This document shows, piece after piece, positions 36,046 to 45,511 of a stretch of 64,000 bases of DNA (its first letter is position 1; every line of letters begins with the position of its first letter). The DNA is from Sphingomonadales bacterium (GTDB lineage: Bacteria > Pseudomonadota > Alphaproteobacteria > Sphingomonadales > Sphingomonadaceae), in contig JADJAC010000002.1 in NCBI GenBank assembly GCA_016704425.1, positions 558,001 through 622,000 of the forward strand, read 5' to 3'. Made by a program: the position numbers and the translations under genes. A model generated the notes under the pieces. The model did no database searches, had not been told where the DNA came from, and worked only from the letters and a program-made list of their open reading frames with translations.

Positions 36046-37481
36046 CAACGCGGAAGTTCGGTTTCGCCCATAAGGAACAGGTCGACCGCCCGCGCACATT
36101 GGCGCCCTTCGCGTATGGCCCAGACGACGAGGCTTTGGCCTCGACGCATGTCACCGCAAGCAAAAATGCCTTGCACGCTTGTCACATAGTCGATCGTATT
36201 CGCCGCGACATTGCCGCGCGGATCAAGTGCAACTTCCGTCTGTTCAACGAATCCCAGCTTGCGCGGGCCAACAAAACCCATGGCGAGAAAGATCAGATCA
36301 GCCTTCAAAGTGAATTCGCTACCGGGAATTTCGCGCATCTGGCCTTCGACCCATTCAACCCGCACGCATTCCAACCCTTCGACCGCGCCATTGGCCCCGA
36401 TGACTCGTTTGGTCAGGATGGACCAATCGCGTTCGCAGCCCTCTTGATGGCTGGAGGACGTACGCAGCTTCATCGGCCAGTCGGGCCAAGTCAGTGATTT
36501 ATCCGCCTTTACCGGTGGCTTCGGCATAATTTCGATCTGGGTGACGGAGGCCGCTCCCTGACGGTTGGACGTGCCGACACAATCGGACCCCGTATCGCCC
36601 CCGCCAATCACGATTACGTGTTTGCCGGTTGCAGAGATCGTTCCACGCGGCGCGGCGCGCACTTCGTCGTCCCCCGCATTGCGCTTGTTCTGCTGAGTGA
36701 GAAATTCCATCGCAAGGCGCACACCCGGCAGTTCATAGCCAGGGATTTCGAGTTTTCGCGGCATTTCCGCCCCGCCAGCCATGACGATCGCATCAAAATT
36801 CGCGCGAAGCGATTCAACCGACACGGAAACGCCAACTTCCGTACTGGTCCGAAATTCGACGCCTTCCGCCTCCATCTGCACCAGTCGGCGATTGATCAGA
36901 TGTTTTTCCATCTTGAAGTCAGGAATGCCGTAGCGAAGCAAACCGCCCATTCGGTCGTTTTTTTCAAACAACGTGACACTGTGTCCGGCGCGCGCAAGCT
37001 GCTGGGCGCACGCCATGCCTGCAGGTCCAGAACCGACAACAGCAACTGACTTCCCGGTCTTGCTTTTCGGAAGTTGCGGAGAAATCCAACCTTCCTGCCA
37101 CCCCCGATCAACAATCGCGCATTCGATCGACTTGATCGTTACCGGCGCGTCATCAATATTCAGCGTGCAGCTCTCTTCACAGGGCGCTGGACAAATTCGG
37201 CCCGTGAACTCAGGAAAGTTGTTCGTCGAATGCAGCAGCTCAAGCGCATTTTTCCAATCGCCCTCATAGACCAGGTTGTTCCAGTCCGGGATTGAATTGT
37301 TCACCGGGCAGCCGTTGTGGCAAAAGGGAATTCCGCAATTCATGCATCGCGACGCCTGATCGCGAAGCGCAGGATCGGGCATTGGTATCGTAAATTCGCG
37401 GTAATGCGTCAGCCGTTCTGCAGGCTTCGCATAGGCACGATCCTTCCGCTCGATTTCAAGAAAGCCGGTAACTTTGCCCAC
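36045..37481 (-). CDS. gltD: Glutamate synthase small subunit
   Basis: 478 residues. It carries the 4Fe-4S cysteines (RCMNCGIPFCHNGCPVNN, CPAPCEESC), the FAD motif VAVVGSGPAGMACAQQLARAG and the NADPH motif VIVIGGGDTGSDCVG. With GltB it reduces 2-oxoglutarate plus glutamine to two glutamates, passing electrons from NADPH. It lies 20 bp downstream of gltB in the same operon. Confidence 0.97.
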   Translation of the reverse strand: MGKVTGFLEIERKDRAYAKPAERLTHYREFTIPMPDPALRDQASRCMNCGIPFCHNGCPVNNSIPDWNNLVYEGDWKNALELLHSTNNFPEFTGRICPAPCEESCTLNIDDAPVTIKSIECAIVDRGWQEGWISPQLPKSKTGKSVAVVGSGPAGMACAQQLARAGHSVTLFEKNDRMGGLLRYGIPDFKMEKHLINRRLVQMEAEGVEFRTSTEVGVSVSVESLRANFDAIVMAGGAEMPRKLEIPGYELPGVRLAMEFLTQQNKRNAGDDEVRAAPRGTISATGKHVIVIGGGDTGSDCVGTSNRQGAASVTQIEIMPKPPVKADKSLTWPDWPMKLRTSSSHQEGCERDWSILTKRVIGANGAVEGLECVRVEWVEGQMREIPGSEFTLKADLIFLAMGFVGPRKLGFVEQTEVALDPRGNVAANTIDYVTSVQGIFACGDMRRGQSLVVWAIREGRQCARAVDLFLMGETELPR

Positions 37482-37501
37482 AATTCACTCCAATAGAACG
37501 A

Positions 37502-40500
37502 TTATTCGGCAGCCACGGAAGCTGCAGCAAGACGCTCAGCCTCCAACTGCTTGAGCGCACGTGCATAATCACGCGGCATGATTTTGACGAAGCGCTTGAG
37601 CGAACCCTCCCAATCATCCAGAATCGCTCGCGCGCGCTTGCTGCCGCTATAGAGGTGATGCCGCTCAAGCATGATGCGCAGGCGCTCGGCGCTATGGCGC
37701 AACATGTCCCCCATGCCCGTATCGTGCACGTCGATTGCGCGCTGGCTCGGGCGGCCAGTGCCTTCGTCACCTTCGGCGTCCGGCATGATTGGCTCCACAT
37801 CAACCATTGCCATGTTGCAGCGTTCCCGGAAAAGACCGTCTTCGTCATAGACATAAGCAACACCGCCGGACATGCCTGCGGCAAAGTTGCGGCCGGTCTT
37901 GCCCAGGACGACCACCACGCCACCCGTCATATATTCGCAACCATGATCGCCAGTGCCTTCGACAACTGCGACTGCACCCGAATTGCGCACGGCAAAGCGT
38001 TCCCCCGCCACGCCGTTAAAATAGGCTTCTCCGGCAATGGCGCCGTAGAGGACGGTGTTTCCGACAATGATGTTCTCCGTCGGCTCACGCTTCACATGGG
38101 TTGGCTGCTTGACAATCACGCGGCCACCGGAAAGCCCTTTGCCGACATAGTCGTTGGCATCACCGGTGAGTTCAAGTGTCACGCCATGGGCAAGGAAAGC
38201 GCCAAAGCTTTGTCCAGCAACGCCGGTAAAGGCGATCCGGATGGTATTGTCGGTCAGGCCTTCATGCCCGTAACGTCTTGCCACTTCTCCCGAGAGCATC
38301 GCACCAACAGTCCGGTTGACGTTCTTGATCTCTCGCTCGATCCGCACAGCTTCAGCCCGCTCAAGTGCAGGAGCGGCTGCTGCAATAAGGTCGCGGTCAA
38401 GCGCCCGATCAAGGCCATGGTTTTGGGTTTCAGTCTGATGGCGCGCAATCTCTTCAGGCAGATCCACCTCGTGAAGAATTCGGCTCAGGTCCACGCCACC
38501 TGCTTTCCAATGATCAACTGCCCGACGCATGTCGATCCGGTCTACCCGCCCGACCATGTCATCAACCGTGCGGAACCCCATTTCCGCCATGATCTGACGC
38601 AATTCTTCAGCCACGAAGAAGAAATAGTTGATCACATGCTCCGGTTGGCCAGTAAACCGCTTGCGCAATACCGGATCCTGCGTGGCCACGCCCACAGGAC
38701 ACGTGTTCAGATGGCATTTGCGCATCATGATGCAACCGGCGGCAATAAGCGGTGCCGTAGCAAAACCAAATTCGTCTGCACCGAGCAGCGCTCCGATCGC
38801 AACGTCTCGCCCAGTGCGAAGTCCGCCGTCAACCTGTACTGCGATCCGCGACCTCAGGCCGTTCAGAAGCAAGGTTTGTTGCGTCTCGGCAAGGCCGATT
38901 TCCCATGGCGAGCCCGCATGGGTGAGAGAGGTCAGGGGAGACGCACCAGTCCCGCCTTCATACCCCGAAACAGTCACATGATCCGCCCGGGCCTTGGCAA
39001 CGCCAGCGGCAACGGTGCCAACCCCGACTTCGGACACAAGCTTCACGGATATCCGCGCGGTCGTATTGACGTTTTTCAAGTCGTGAATGAGCTGCGCAAG
39101 ATCCTCGATCGAGTATATGTCATGGTGCGGCGGCGGCGAAATGAGCCCAACGCCCGGTGTCGAATGACGGACGCGCGCAATGTTCTTGTCGACCTTGTCG
39201 CCGGGAAGCTGGCCGCCTTCGCCGGGCTTTGCACCCTGCGCCATCTTGATCTGGATATCGTCGGCGTTGACCAGATATTCGGTGGTTACGCCAAAGCGAC
39301 CGCTCGCAACCTGCTTGATCGCGGAACGCATGGAATCCCCGTTTGCAAGCGGCTTGAAGCGGTCGGCCTCCTCCCCGCCCTCTCCAGTGTTCGACCGGGC
39401 GCCGATGCGGTTCATGGCAATCGCAAGCGTCGTGTGCGCTTCCCGACTGATTGACCCGAAACTCATCGCACCTGTCGCAAACCGCTTCACGATCTCGCTT
39501 GCGGGCTCAACCTCATCGATATCAAGCGGCACATCGGCCGTTTTCAGTTCCATCAGGCCACGAATGGTCAGCAGGCGTTCGCTCTGTTCATTGATCGATT
39601 TGGCGAACTCAGCATAATTCTTCGGATCATTGCCGCGCACGGCATGCTGGAGGCTGGCAACAGTGCCGGGCGTCCAGGCATGCTCTTCGCCACGCACGCG
39701 ATAGCCATAGATTCCCCCTGCATCGAGCATGTTCCGATAAATGGGGTTGTCACCATAGGCTGCGGCATGGCGGCGCACTGTTTCTTCGGCAATCTCTCGA
39801 AGCCCCGCGCCTTCGATCGTCGTTGCGGTACCTGTAAAATATTTGTCCACAAAAGCGGTTGAAAGACCAATCGCGTCAAAAATCTGAGCGCCGCAATAGG
39901 ATTGGTAGGTCGAAATGCCCATCTTGGACATGACCTTCAGTATTCCTTTGCCGATCGCCTTGATATAGTTCTTCTGCACTTGCTCCGCCGAGAGCGGTAG
40001 CCCCCGACGAACGCGAATTTCCTCAAGCGTTTCGAACGCCACGTAAGGGTTGACTGCCTCCGCCCCATAGCCCGCCAGAACGCAGAAGTGATGCACCTCG
40101 CGCGCTTCGCCGGTTTCGACGACCAAGCCGGTTTGCATGCGTAGGCCTTGACGGACAAGATGGTGGTGCACCGCCGCGGTTGCGAGCAATGCCGGCATTG
40201 CAACGCGATCCGAGCTTTGCGACCGGTCTGAGAGGATCAGGATATTCCGGTCGGCCAGGACCGCCTCGGTCGCTGCCCAGCACATTTCCTTCAGGGCCAT
40301 TTCCAGGCCGGCAGCCCCAGTGGCCGCATCCCAGGTCATATCGATTGTTTCAGTCCGGAAGGCGCCGTCAAGCGTTTCTTCGACCGACCGGATCTTCTCG
40401 ATATCGGCATTCGTCAAGATCGGCTGGTCAACTTCCAGGCGCTTGTGAGTGCCTGCTTCGTGCCCCAGAAGATTCGGCCGCGGTCCGATCATGGAGACAA

Positions 40501-42142
40501 GGGACATGACCAGTTCTTCGCGGATCGGATCAATCGGCGGGTTGGTGACCTGCGCGAAATTCTGTTTGAAATAATCGTAAAGCAAACGCGACCGGGATGA
40601 GAGGATCGCGATGGGCGTATCCGTCCCCATCGAACCGATCGGATCTTCCCCATTTGTGGCCATCGGTTCAAGGAACTTGGCAATGTCTTCCTGCGTATAC
40701 CCGAATGCCTGTTGGCGATCGAGCAACGCTGCAGGATCATTCGCAAGCACTTGTCCGGCAACATCCACAGCGCCGAGGTCCTTCAGCTTGTACTGGGCCG
40801 CTTCCAGCCAATTGGCATAGGGCTCTGCTGCGGCAAGCTGCGCCTTGATTTCTTCATCCTCGATGATGCGTCCCTGCTCCATATCGATGAGCAGCATCTT
40901 GCCCGGCTGAAGCCGCCATTTGCGGACGATATTATCTTCCTTGACAGGAAGAACTCCCGATTCCGAGGCCATGATGACATGATCATCGTCAGTGACACAG
41001 AAGCGGGCTGGCCGAAGGCCGTTGCGATCAAGCGTAGCGCCAATCTGGCGGCCATCGGTAAAGGCCACAGCCGCCGGCCCGTCCCAAGGCTCCATCAACG
41101 CAGCATGATATTCGTAAAAGGCCTTCCGTCCTGCGTCCATCATTGGATTGCCAGCCCAGGCTTCCGGAATGAGCATCATGATTGCGTGTGCCAGGGAATA
41201 CCCGCCCGCAAGCAACAACTCGAGCGCGGTGTCTAAGCAAGCAGTGTCAGACTGGCCATGCGGAATCAGGGGCCACATCTTGTCGAGGTCGGGGCCGAGC
41301 AAGTCTGATTCCATCGTTCGGCGCCGGGCGTTCATCCAATTGACGTTGCCACGCACCGTATTGATTTCGCCATTATGGGCGATGAAACGATAGGGGTGAG
41401 CCAATTTCCATGACGGGAATGTATTGGTCGAGAAGCGCTGGTGAACGAGTGCGAGCGCCGATTGGGTCAGCGGGTTTCGCAGATCCTCATAGAAGCTGCC
41501 AACCTGCCCGGCGAGCAACAGGCCCTTGTAGACAAGGGTGCGCGACGAAAAGGACGGCATGTAGAGTTCGGCCAGGCCGGGCAGCTCATGCTTTTCCGCA
41601 AGTGCTGCCAGAGGATTCTGCGTCTGCTTGCGGAGTGCCAGCAATTTGCGCTCGAACGCGTCCTGACCGGGGGTCGAAGCTCCGCGACCGACAATGGCTT
41701 GCCGAATCACGGGCATCTGTTCGAGAACGGCGCTGCCCAGCCCTTGCGGGTCAACCGGCACGTCCCGCCAGCCGATCAGGATCTGACCTTCCTTGACAAT
41801 AAAACTTTCGAAATGCGCCGTCGCGAAATCCCGCGCTGCCTCATCACGCGGCAGGAAGCACATCGCGACTGCATAATCGCCTGCGGCTGGCAAAGTGAGT
41901 CCCTCGCCCTTCGCCCAATCGCGCAGCAATTCATCGGGAATCTGGATGAGAATGCCGGCCCCATCGCCAAGAAGGGGATCAGCACCAACCGCGCCACGAT
42001 GATCGAGGTTGACCAGAATTTCGAGCCCACGCTTGACAGTATCGTGCGTCTTGACACCCTTGATATGCGTGACAAAGCCCACGCCGCATGCATCATGCTC
42101 GTTTCTGGGGTCGTACAATCCTTGCTTCGGCGGATAGTTCAT
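37502..42142 (-). CDS. gltB: Glutamate synthase large subunit
   Basis: 1546 residues. The N-terminal amidotransferase has its nucleophile in NEHDACGVGF (Cys19, exposed after propeptide removal). A central domain follows, then the FMN synthase barrel with the 3Fe-4S cysteines in CIMMRKCHLNTCPVG and a C-terminal GXGXG beta-helix (GLSGGRVIVKQP, GDHGCEYMTGGVVVVLG). The ATG at 42142 gives the 18-residue propeptide typical of GltB. First gene of gltBD. The 282 bp upstream to 42424 hold its promoter; no riboswitch was recognised. Confidence 0.98.
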   Translation of the reverse strand: MNYPPKQGLYDPRNEHDACGVGFVTHIKGVKTHDTVKRGLEILVNLDHRGAVGADPLLGDGAGILIQIPDELLRDWAKGEGLTLPAAGDYAVAMCFLPRDEAARDFATAHFESFIVKEGQILIGWRDVPVDPQGLGSAVLEQMPVIRQAIVGRGASTPGQDAFERKLLALRKQTQNPLAALAEKHELPGLAELYMPSFSSRTLVYKGLLLAGQVGSFYEDLRNPLTQSALALVHQRFSTNTFPSWKLAHPYRFIAHNGEINTVRGNVNWMNARRRTMESDLLGPDLDKMWPLIPHGQSDTACLDTALELLLAGGYSLAHAIMMLIPEAWAGNPMMDAGRKAFYEYHAALMEPWDGPAAVAFTDGRQIGATLDRNGLRPARFCVTDDDHVIMASESGVLPVKEDNIVRKWRLQPGKMLLIDMEQGRIIEDEEIKAQLAAAEPYANWLEAAQYKLKDLGAVDVAGQVLANDPAALLDRQQAFGYTQEDIAKFLEPMATNGEDPIGSMGTDTPIAILSSRSRLLYDYFKQNFAQVTNPPIDPIREELVMSLVSMIGPRPNLLGHEAGTHKRLEVDQPILTNADIEKIRSVEETLDGAFRTETIDMTWDAATGAAGLEMALKEMCWAATEAVLADRNILILSDRSQSSDRVAMPALLATAAVHHHLVRQGLRMQTGLVVETGEAREVHHFCVLAGYGAEAVNPYVAFETLEEIRVRRGLPLSAEQVQKNYIKAIGKGILKVMSKMGISTYQSYCGAQIFDAIGLSTAFVDKYFTGTATTIEGAGLREIAEETVRRHAAAYGDNPIYRNMLDAGGIYGYRVRGEEHAWTPGTVASLQHAVRGNDPKNYAEFAKSINEQSERLLTIRGLMELKTADVPLDIDEVEPASEIVKRFATGAMSFGSISREAHTTLAIAMNRIGARSNTGEGGEEADRFKPLANGDSMRSAIKQVASGRFGVTTEYLVNADDIQIKMAQGAKPGEGGQLPGDKVDKNIARVRHSTPGVGLISPPPHHDIYSIEDLAQLIHDLKNVNTTARISVKLVSEVGVGTVAAGVAKARADHVTVSGYEGGTGASPLTSLTHAGSPWEIGLAETQQTLLLNGLRSRIAVQVDGGLRTGRDVAIGALLGADEFGFATAPLIAAGCIMMRKCHLNTCPVGVATQDPVLRKRFTGQPEHVINYFFFVAEELRQIMAEMGFRTVDDMVGRVDRIDMRRAVDHWKAGGVDLSRILHEVDLPEEIARHQTETQNHGLDRALDRDLIAAAAPALERAEAVRIEREIKNVNRTVGAMLSGEVARRYGHEGLTDNTIRIAFTGVAGQSFGAFLAHGVTLELTGDANDYVGKGLSGGRVIVKQPTHVKREPTENIIVGNTVLYGAIAGEAYFNGVAGERFAVRNSGAVAVVEGTGDHGCEYMTGGVVVVLGKTGRNFAAGMSGGVAYVYDEDGLFRERCNMAMVDVEPIMPDAEGDEGTGRPSQRAIDVHDTGMGDMLRHSAERLRIMLERHHLYSGSKRARAILDDWEGSLKRFVKIMPRDYARALKQLEAERLAAASVAAE

Positions 42143-42424
42143 CCGGAGCCTTTTCCCTTACTGTCAATGCGGAATTAAGATGCGCGGTAGACCGATGTGC
42201 GCGTAATTTGAAGCCAAGAATTCAACTTCAGGTGCAAAGAATCTTGCGGGCCGCCAAAGCTTGCATTGTCCTGTGGCGCGCCCGGCGGAACAAAGTCGAG
42301 GCAATTGCGCTTTCCGACGCCCCACCCCACTGTCGGGAATCCTGGCGTCGATCGCTTTCGTTCGTGCGGCCGATACCGCCAAAGCGGATGGCACCACATT
42401 CAACTGCGAAGGCGTCTATCTCCT

Positions 42425-43219
42425 CTAGTCGACGTCGATGCTTGGTGTACCAATGTTGGCGTGCGCGACGCCGCCATCAACTGTGATCGTATCGCCAACC
42501 ACATAATTGCCAGCATCACTGGCAAGGAAAATTGCAGCCGCAGCCATGTCTTCCGGCTTGCCAATCCGCTTGTTGGGGATGTTCTTGGCAACAGCGTCTC
42601 CATGATCACGGGCCGCGCGGTTCATGTCCGAAGCAAATGCACCAGGTGCAATCGACGTCACGTTGATCTGGTCTACAACCAAGCGGGCTGCCATGCGCCG
42701 TGTCAGGTAGATCAGCGAAGATTTCGACGCATGATAGCTGAATGTGTCCCAAGGATTGAGGCGAATGCCATCAATCGAGGTGATATTGATGACCTTGGCC
42801 GGATGATCGCGCGAAGCAGCCGCTTTCAATTGCGGATAAAGCGCCTGCGTCAGGAAGAAGGGCGACTTGACGTTGAGGTCCATCACCTTGTCCCAACCTG
42901 TTTCCGGAAAATCCTCGAATGGCGCGCCCCAAGCTGCCCCGGCATTGTTCACGAGGATGTCGAGCGTCGGCTCCTTTTCGGCGAACGCGGCAGCAAGCGC
43001 CTTGCAGCCTGCCACGCTCGAGACGTCCTGAGGCAGCGAATGGCAATTCGGTCCAAGTTCGGCTGCAACGGCATCGCAGACATCTGCTTTGCGAGAAGAA
43101 ATATAGACCTTTGCGCCCTGTGCTAAAAACCCTTCGGCAATCATCCGGCCGATGTTCTTGGAACCGCCAGTGACAAGTGCGACGCGGCCTTCGAGTGAAA
43201 AAAGCTTCTTCGTGTCCAT
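42425..43219 (-). CDS. SDR-family oxidoreductase
   Basis: 264 residues. Classical SDR with the cofactor site VALVTGGSKNIGRM, NNAG, and the catalytic Ser with Tyr-x3-Lys (YHASKSS). The text around IDGIRLNPWDTFSYHASK resembles RhlG-like 3-ketoacyl/3-hydroxyacyl reductases. It is the last gene of a leftward unit with three acyl-CoA dehydrogenases (2-bp gap), so it probably handles a hydroxy- or keto-acyl intermediate. Confidence 0.85.
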   Translation of the reverse strand: MDTKKLFSLEGRVALVTGGSKNIGRMIAEGFLAQGAKVYISSRKADVCDAVAAELGPNCHSLPQDVSSVAGCKALAAAFAEKEPTLDILVNNAGAAWGAPFEDFPETGWDKVMDLNVKSPFFLTQALYPQLKAAASRDHPAKVINITSIDGIRLNPWDTFSYHASKSSLIYLTRRMAARLVVDQINVTSIAPGAFASDMNRAARDHGDAVAKNIPNKRIGKPEDMAAAAIFLASDAGNYVVGDTITVDGGVAHANIGTPSIDVD

Positions 43220-43221
43220 GT

Positions 43222-44364
43222 TTATCCGCCTCTCTTGATGGTCTCGCGCGCCACGATCAGTTGCTGAACCTGACTAGTGCCTTCGTAAATTCTGAAAATC
43301 CGAACATCGCGGTACAGTCGCTCAATGCCGTAATCGGCAACATAGCCGGCCCCGCCGAAAATCTGCACAGCGCGATCCGCAACGCGGCCGACCATCTCCG
43401 ATGCAAAAAGCTTGGCCGCTGCGCATTCGAGCACGACATTCTCGCCCGCGTCGCGCTTTGCCGCCGTTTCAAGGACCAGCGCCTTTGCCGCCAGGAGTTC
43501 CGTCTTGGAGTCAGCAATCATTGCCTGCACAAGCTGGAATTCAGAAATTGCCTGACCGAATTGCTTGCGCTCTGTTGCATAGGCGACCGCATCAGCAACC
43601 AACCTCTCAGCCACGCCCACGCACATGGCGGAAATATGGAGGCGTCCGCGATCAAGGACGCGCATCGCAACCTTGAAGCCCTCGCCTTCGGCACCAAGCA
43701 TGTTTTCCGGCGGCACGGCAACATCATCGAAATTGACATCGCAAATGTGCGCGCCCTGCTGACCCATCTTCTTTTCATGCGCTCCGACGCTGAGGCCGGG
43801 AGAATCAGCTGGCACAAGAAATGCTGAGACGCCTCCGGCACCGGGCCCGCCCGTCCGCGCCATAACGGTAAAAAGGTGAGCCTTGTCCGCGTTGGTAATG
43901 TAGCGTTTTCCGCCAGAGAGCTTCCACTGGTTGCCATCCTTGACCGCGCGGGTTCTGACGCCCGCTCCGTCCGATCCGGCCTCCGGCTCGGTGAGCGCAA
44001 AGCTGGTGATAATTTCACCGCTCGCGATACCCGGAAGGAAGCGCGTCTTTTGTGCCTCATTTCCGGCCATCACCAACCCCTGGCTGCCGATACCGACATT
44101 GGTCCCGAACGCCGAACGGAACGCGGGCGATGTTTTGCCCAGCTCGAAAACGACGCGGACTTCTTCCGACATCGAAAGCCCCAGACCGCCATATTCCTCG
44201 GGAATCGAAAGGCCGAAAAGACCCAATTCCTTCATTTCCTGGATCAGATCGTCCGGAATTTCGTCATTTTCAGCGACTTGCGCCTCGAGCGGACGCAATC
44301 GTTCGGCAACGAAACGGCGGATCGTATCGATCAGTTGGCCGAACGTGTCTGCATCCAGCGCCAT
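43222..44364 (-). CDS. Acyl-CoA dehydrogenase (short/branched-chain type)
   Basis: 380 residues. Full three-domain ACAD with FALTEPEAGSDGAGVRTRA, the FAD/acyl region YITNADKAHLF and the C-terminal QIFGGAGYVADYGIERLYRD, followed by IYEGTSQVQQLIVAR. The glutamate of YEGTSQ is at the usual catalytic-base position. It oxidises an acyl-CoA at C2-C3, passing electrons to ETF. It lies 1 bp after the next ACAD gene in the same operon. Confidence 0.92.
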   Translation of the reverse strand: MALDADTFGQLIDTIRRFVAERLRPLEAQVAENDEIPDDLIQEMKELGLFGLSIPEEYGGLGLSMSEEVRVVFELGKTSPAFRSAFGTNVGIGSQGLVMAGNEAQKTRFLPGIASGEIITSFALTEPEAGSDGAGVRTRAVKDGNQWKLSGGKRYITNADKAHLFTVMARTGGPGAGGVSAFLVPADSPGLSVGAHEKKMGQQGAHICDVNFDDVAVPPENMLGAEGEGFKVAMRVLDRGRLHISAMCVGVAERLVADAVAYATERKQFGQAISEFQLVQAMIADSKTELLAAKALVLETAAKRDAGENVVLECAAAKLFASEMVGRVADRAVQIFGGAGYVADYGIERLYRDVRIFRIYEGTSQVQQLIVARETIKRGG

Positions 44365-44365
44365 T

Positions 44366-45502
44366 TCAATACCCGTTCATGCGCGCAACACGGTCGGCAT
44401 GAAAATGGGGATCGCCAAAGAACTCGTTCAACGCCCGATCACGCTTCATATAGAGGCCAATATCATACTCGTCGGTCATGCCGATGCCGCCATGCATCTG
44501 GACACCTTCACGCACAGCCAAGTTGCATGATTTGCCCGTCTTGGCTTTAGCCGCCGCAATAAAAAGCTCGGCTCTCGGATCGCCATCATCCGACAGGTGT
44601 TGTGCCTTGATAACAATCGACCGCGCACCTTCCATTTCGCCGTAGAGGTGGGCGGCCCGGTGCTGGAGCGACTGAAATTCGCCAATCAGCTTGCCAAACT
44701 GCTTGCGCTGTTTGAGGTAATCAAAGGTCATATCCATGGCTCCGGCACCAACGCCCAGCATTTCAGCCGAAGCGCCAAGGCGGCCAGCGTCAAGCAGCTT
44801 TGTCAATGGGGCCCAGCCCGCATCGACTTCTCCAACCACGGCATCAGCATCGACCTGCACACCATCGAAAGACACGCGCGCGGAGAGAGAACTGTCAACC
44901 AGTCGATCCACATCCACCGAAATTCCGGCAGTCTCCTTTGGTATGGCGAAGAGCGTGATCCCGGCCTCCTCGCCTGAGCTTCCGCCTGTCCGCGCCGCGA
45001 CAAGAAGCATGTCTGCCACGTGCCCGTGCAAAACGAATTGCTTCTTTCCAGAGAGCTTGAAACCATTGCCCGAGCGTTCCGCAACCATCGCAATCGATCC
45101 GGGCCGATGCTTCGCGCCTTCATCAATCGCGAGGGCAACAATCGCGTCGCCGGAAACAATCCGGGGAAACCATTGTGCACGAAGATCGGCATCCCCCGCC
45201 TTGAGTGCCTCGACAGCGGCTACTGCTGTCGAAAGGAATGGAGATGGCGTCAGATTGCGACCAATCTCTTCAAGCACAATGCCCGCTTCGACATGGCCAA
45301 GTCCCAATCCGCCATCGGCTTCCGGAACGAGTATGCCTGTGAACCCCAATTCGGCAAACCGTTTCCAAAGGTCCTTGGAAAGGCCGACGGGATCCTTGCT
45401 GTCGCGAAGAGAACGCAGATGTTTGACGGGAGCATTTTCGGCGAGGAACGGTGCAACCGTATCCTTGAGCATTGCCTGATCTTCTGAAAGATAAAGTGCC
45501 AT
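44366..45502 (-). CDS. Acyl-CoA dehydrogenase, small partner type
   Basis: 378 residues. It belongs to the diverged ACAD group seen as one half of alpha2beta2 enzymes. The N domain (MLKDTVAPFLAENAPVKHLR) and GVQMHGGIGMTDEYDIGLYM are present, but the C-terminal YEGTS catalytic-base motif is absent. It lies 9 bp downstream of another ACAD of the complementary type. The pair resembles heterotetrameric dehydrogenases of steroid side-chain breakdown. Substrate unknown. Confidence 0.82.
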   Translation of the reverse strand: MALYLSEDQAMLKDTVAPFLAENAPVKHLRSLRDSKDPVGLSKDLWKRFAELGFTGILVPEADGGLGLGHVEAGIVLEEIGRNLTPSPFLSTAVAAVEALKAGDADLRAQWFPRIVSGDAIVALAIDEGAKHRPGSIAMVAERSGNGFKLSGKKQFVLHGHVADMLLVAARTGGSSGEEAGITLFAIPKETAGISVDVDRLVDSSLSARVSFDGVQVDADAVVGEVDAGWAPLTKLLDAGRLGASAEMLGVGAGAMDMTFDYLKQRKQFGKLIGEFQSLQHRAAHLYGEMEGARSIVIKAQHLSDDGDPRAELFIAAAKAKTGKSCNLAVREGVQMHGGIGMTDEYDIGLYMKRDRALNEFFGDPHFHADRVARMNGY

Positions 45503-45511
45503 AACTGCTCC

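Noticed and set aside
37655..39454. 599-residue plus-strand frame under gltB
   Set aside because: gltB on the other strand is full length with Fe-S and FMN motifs; the opposite frame has no domain.
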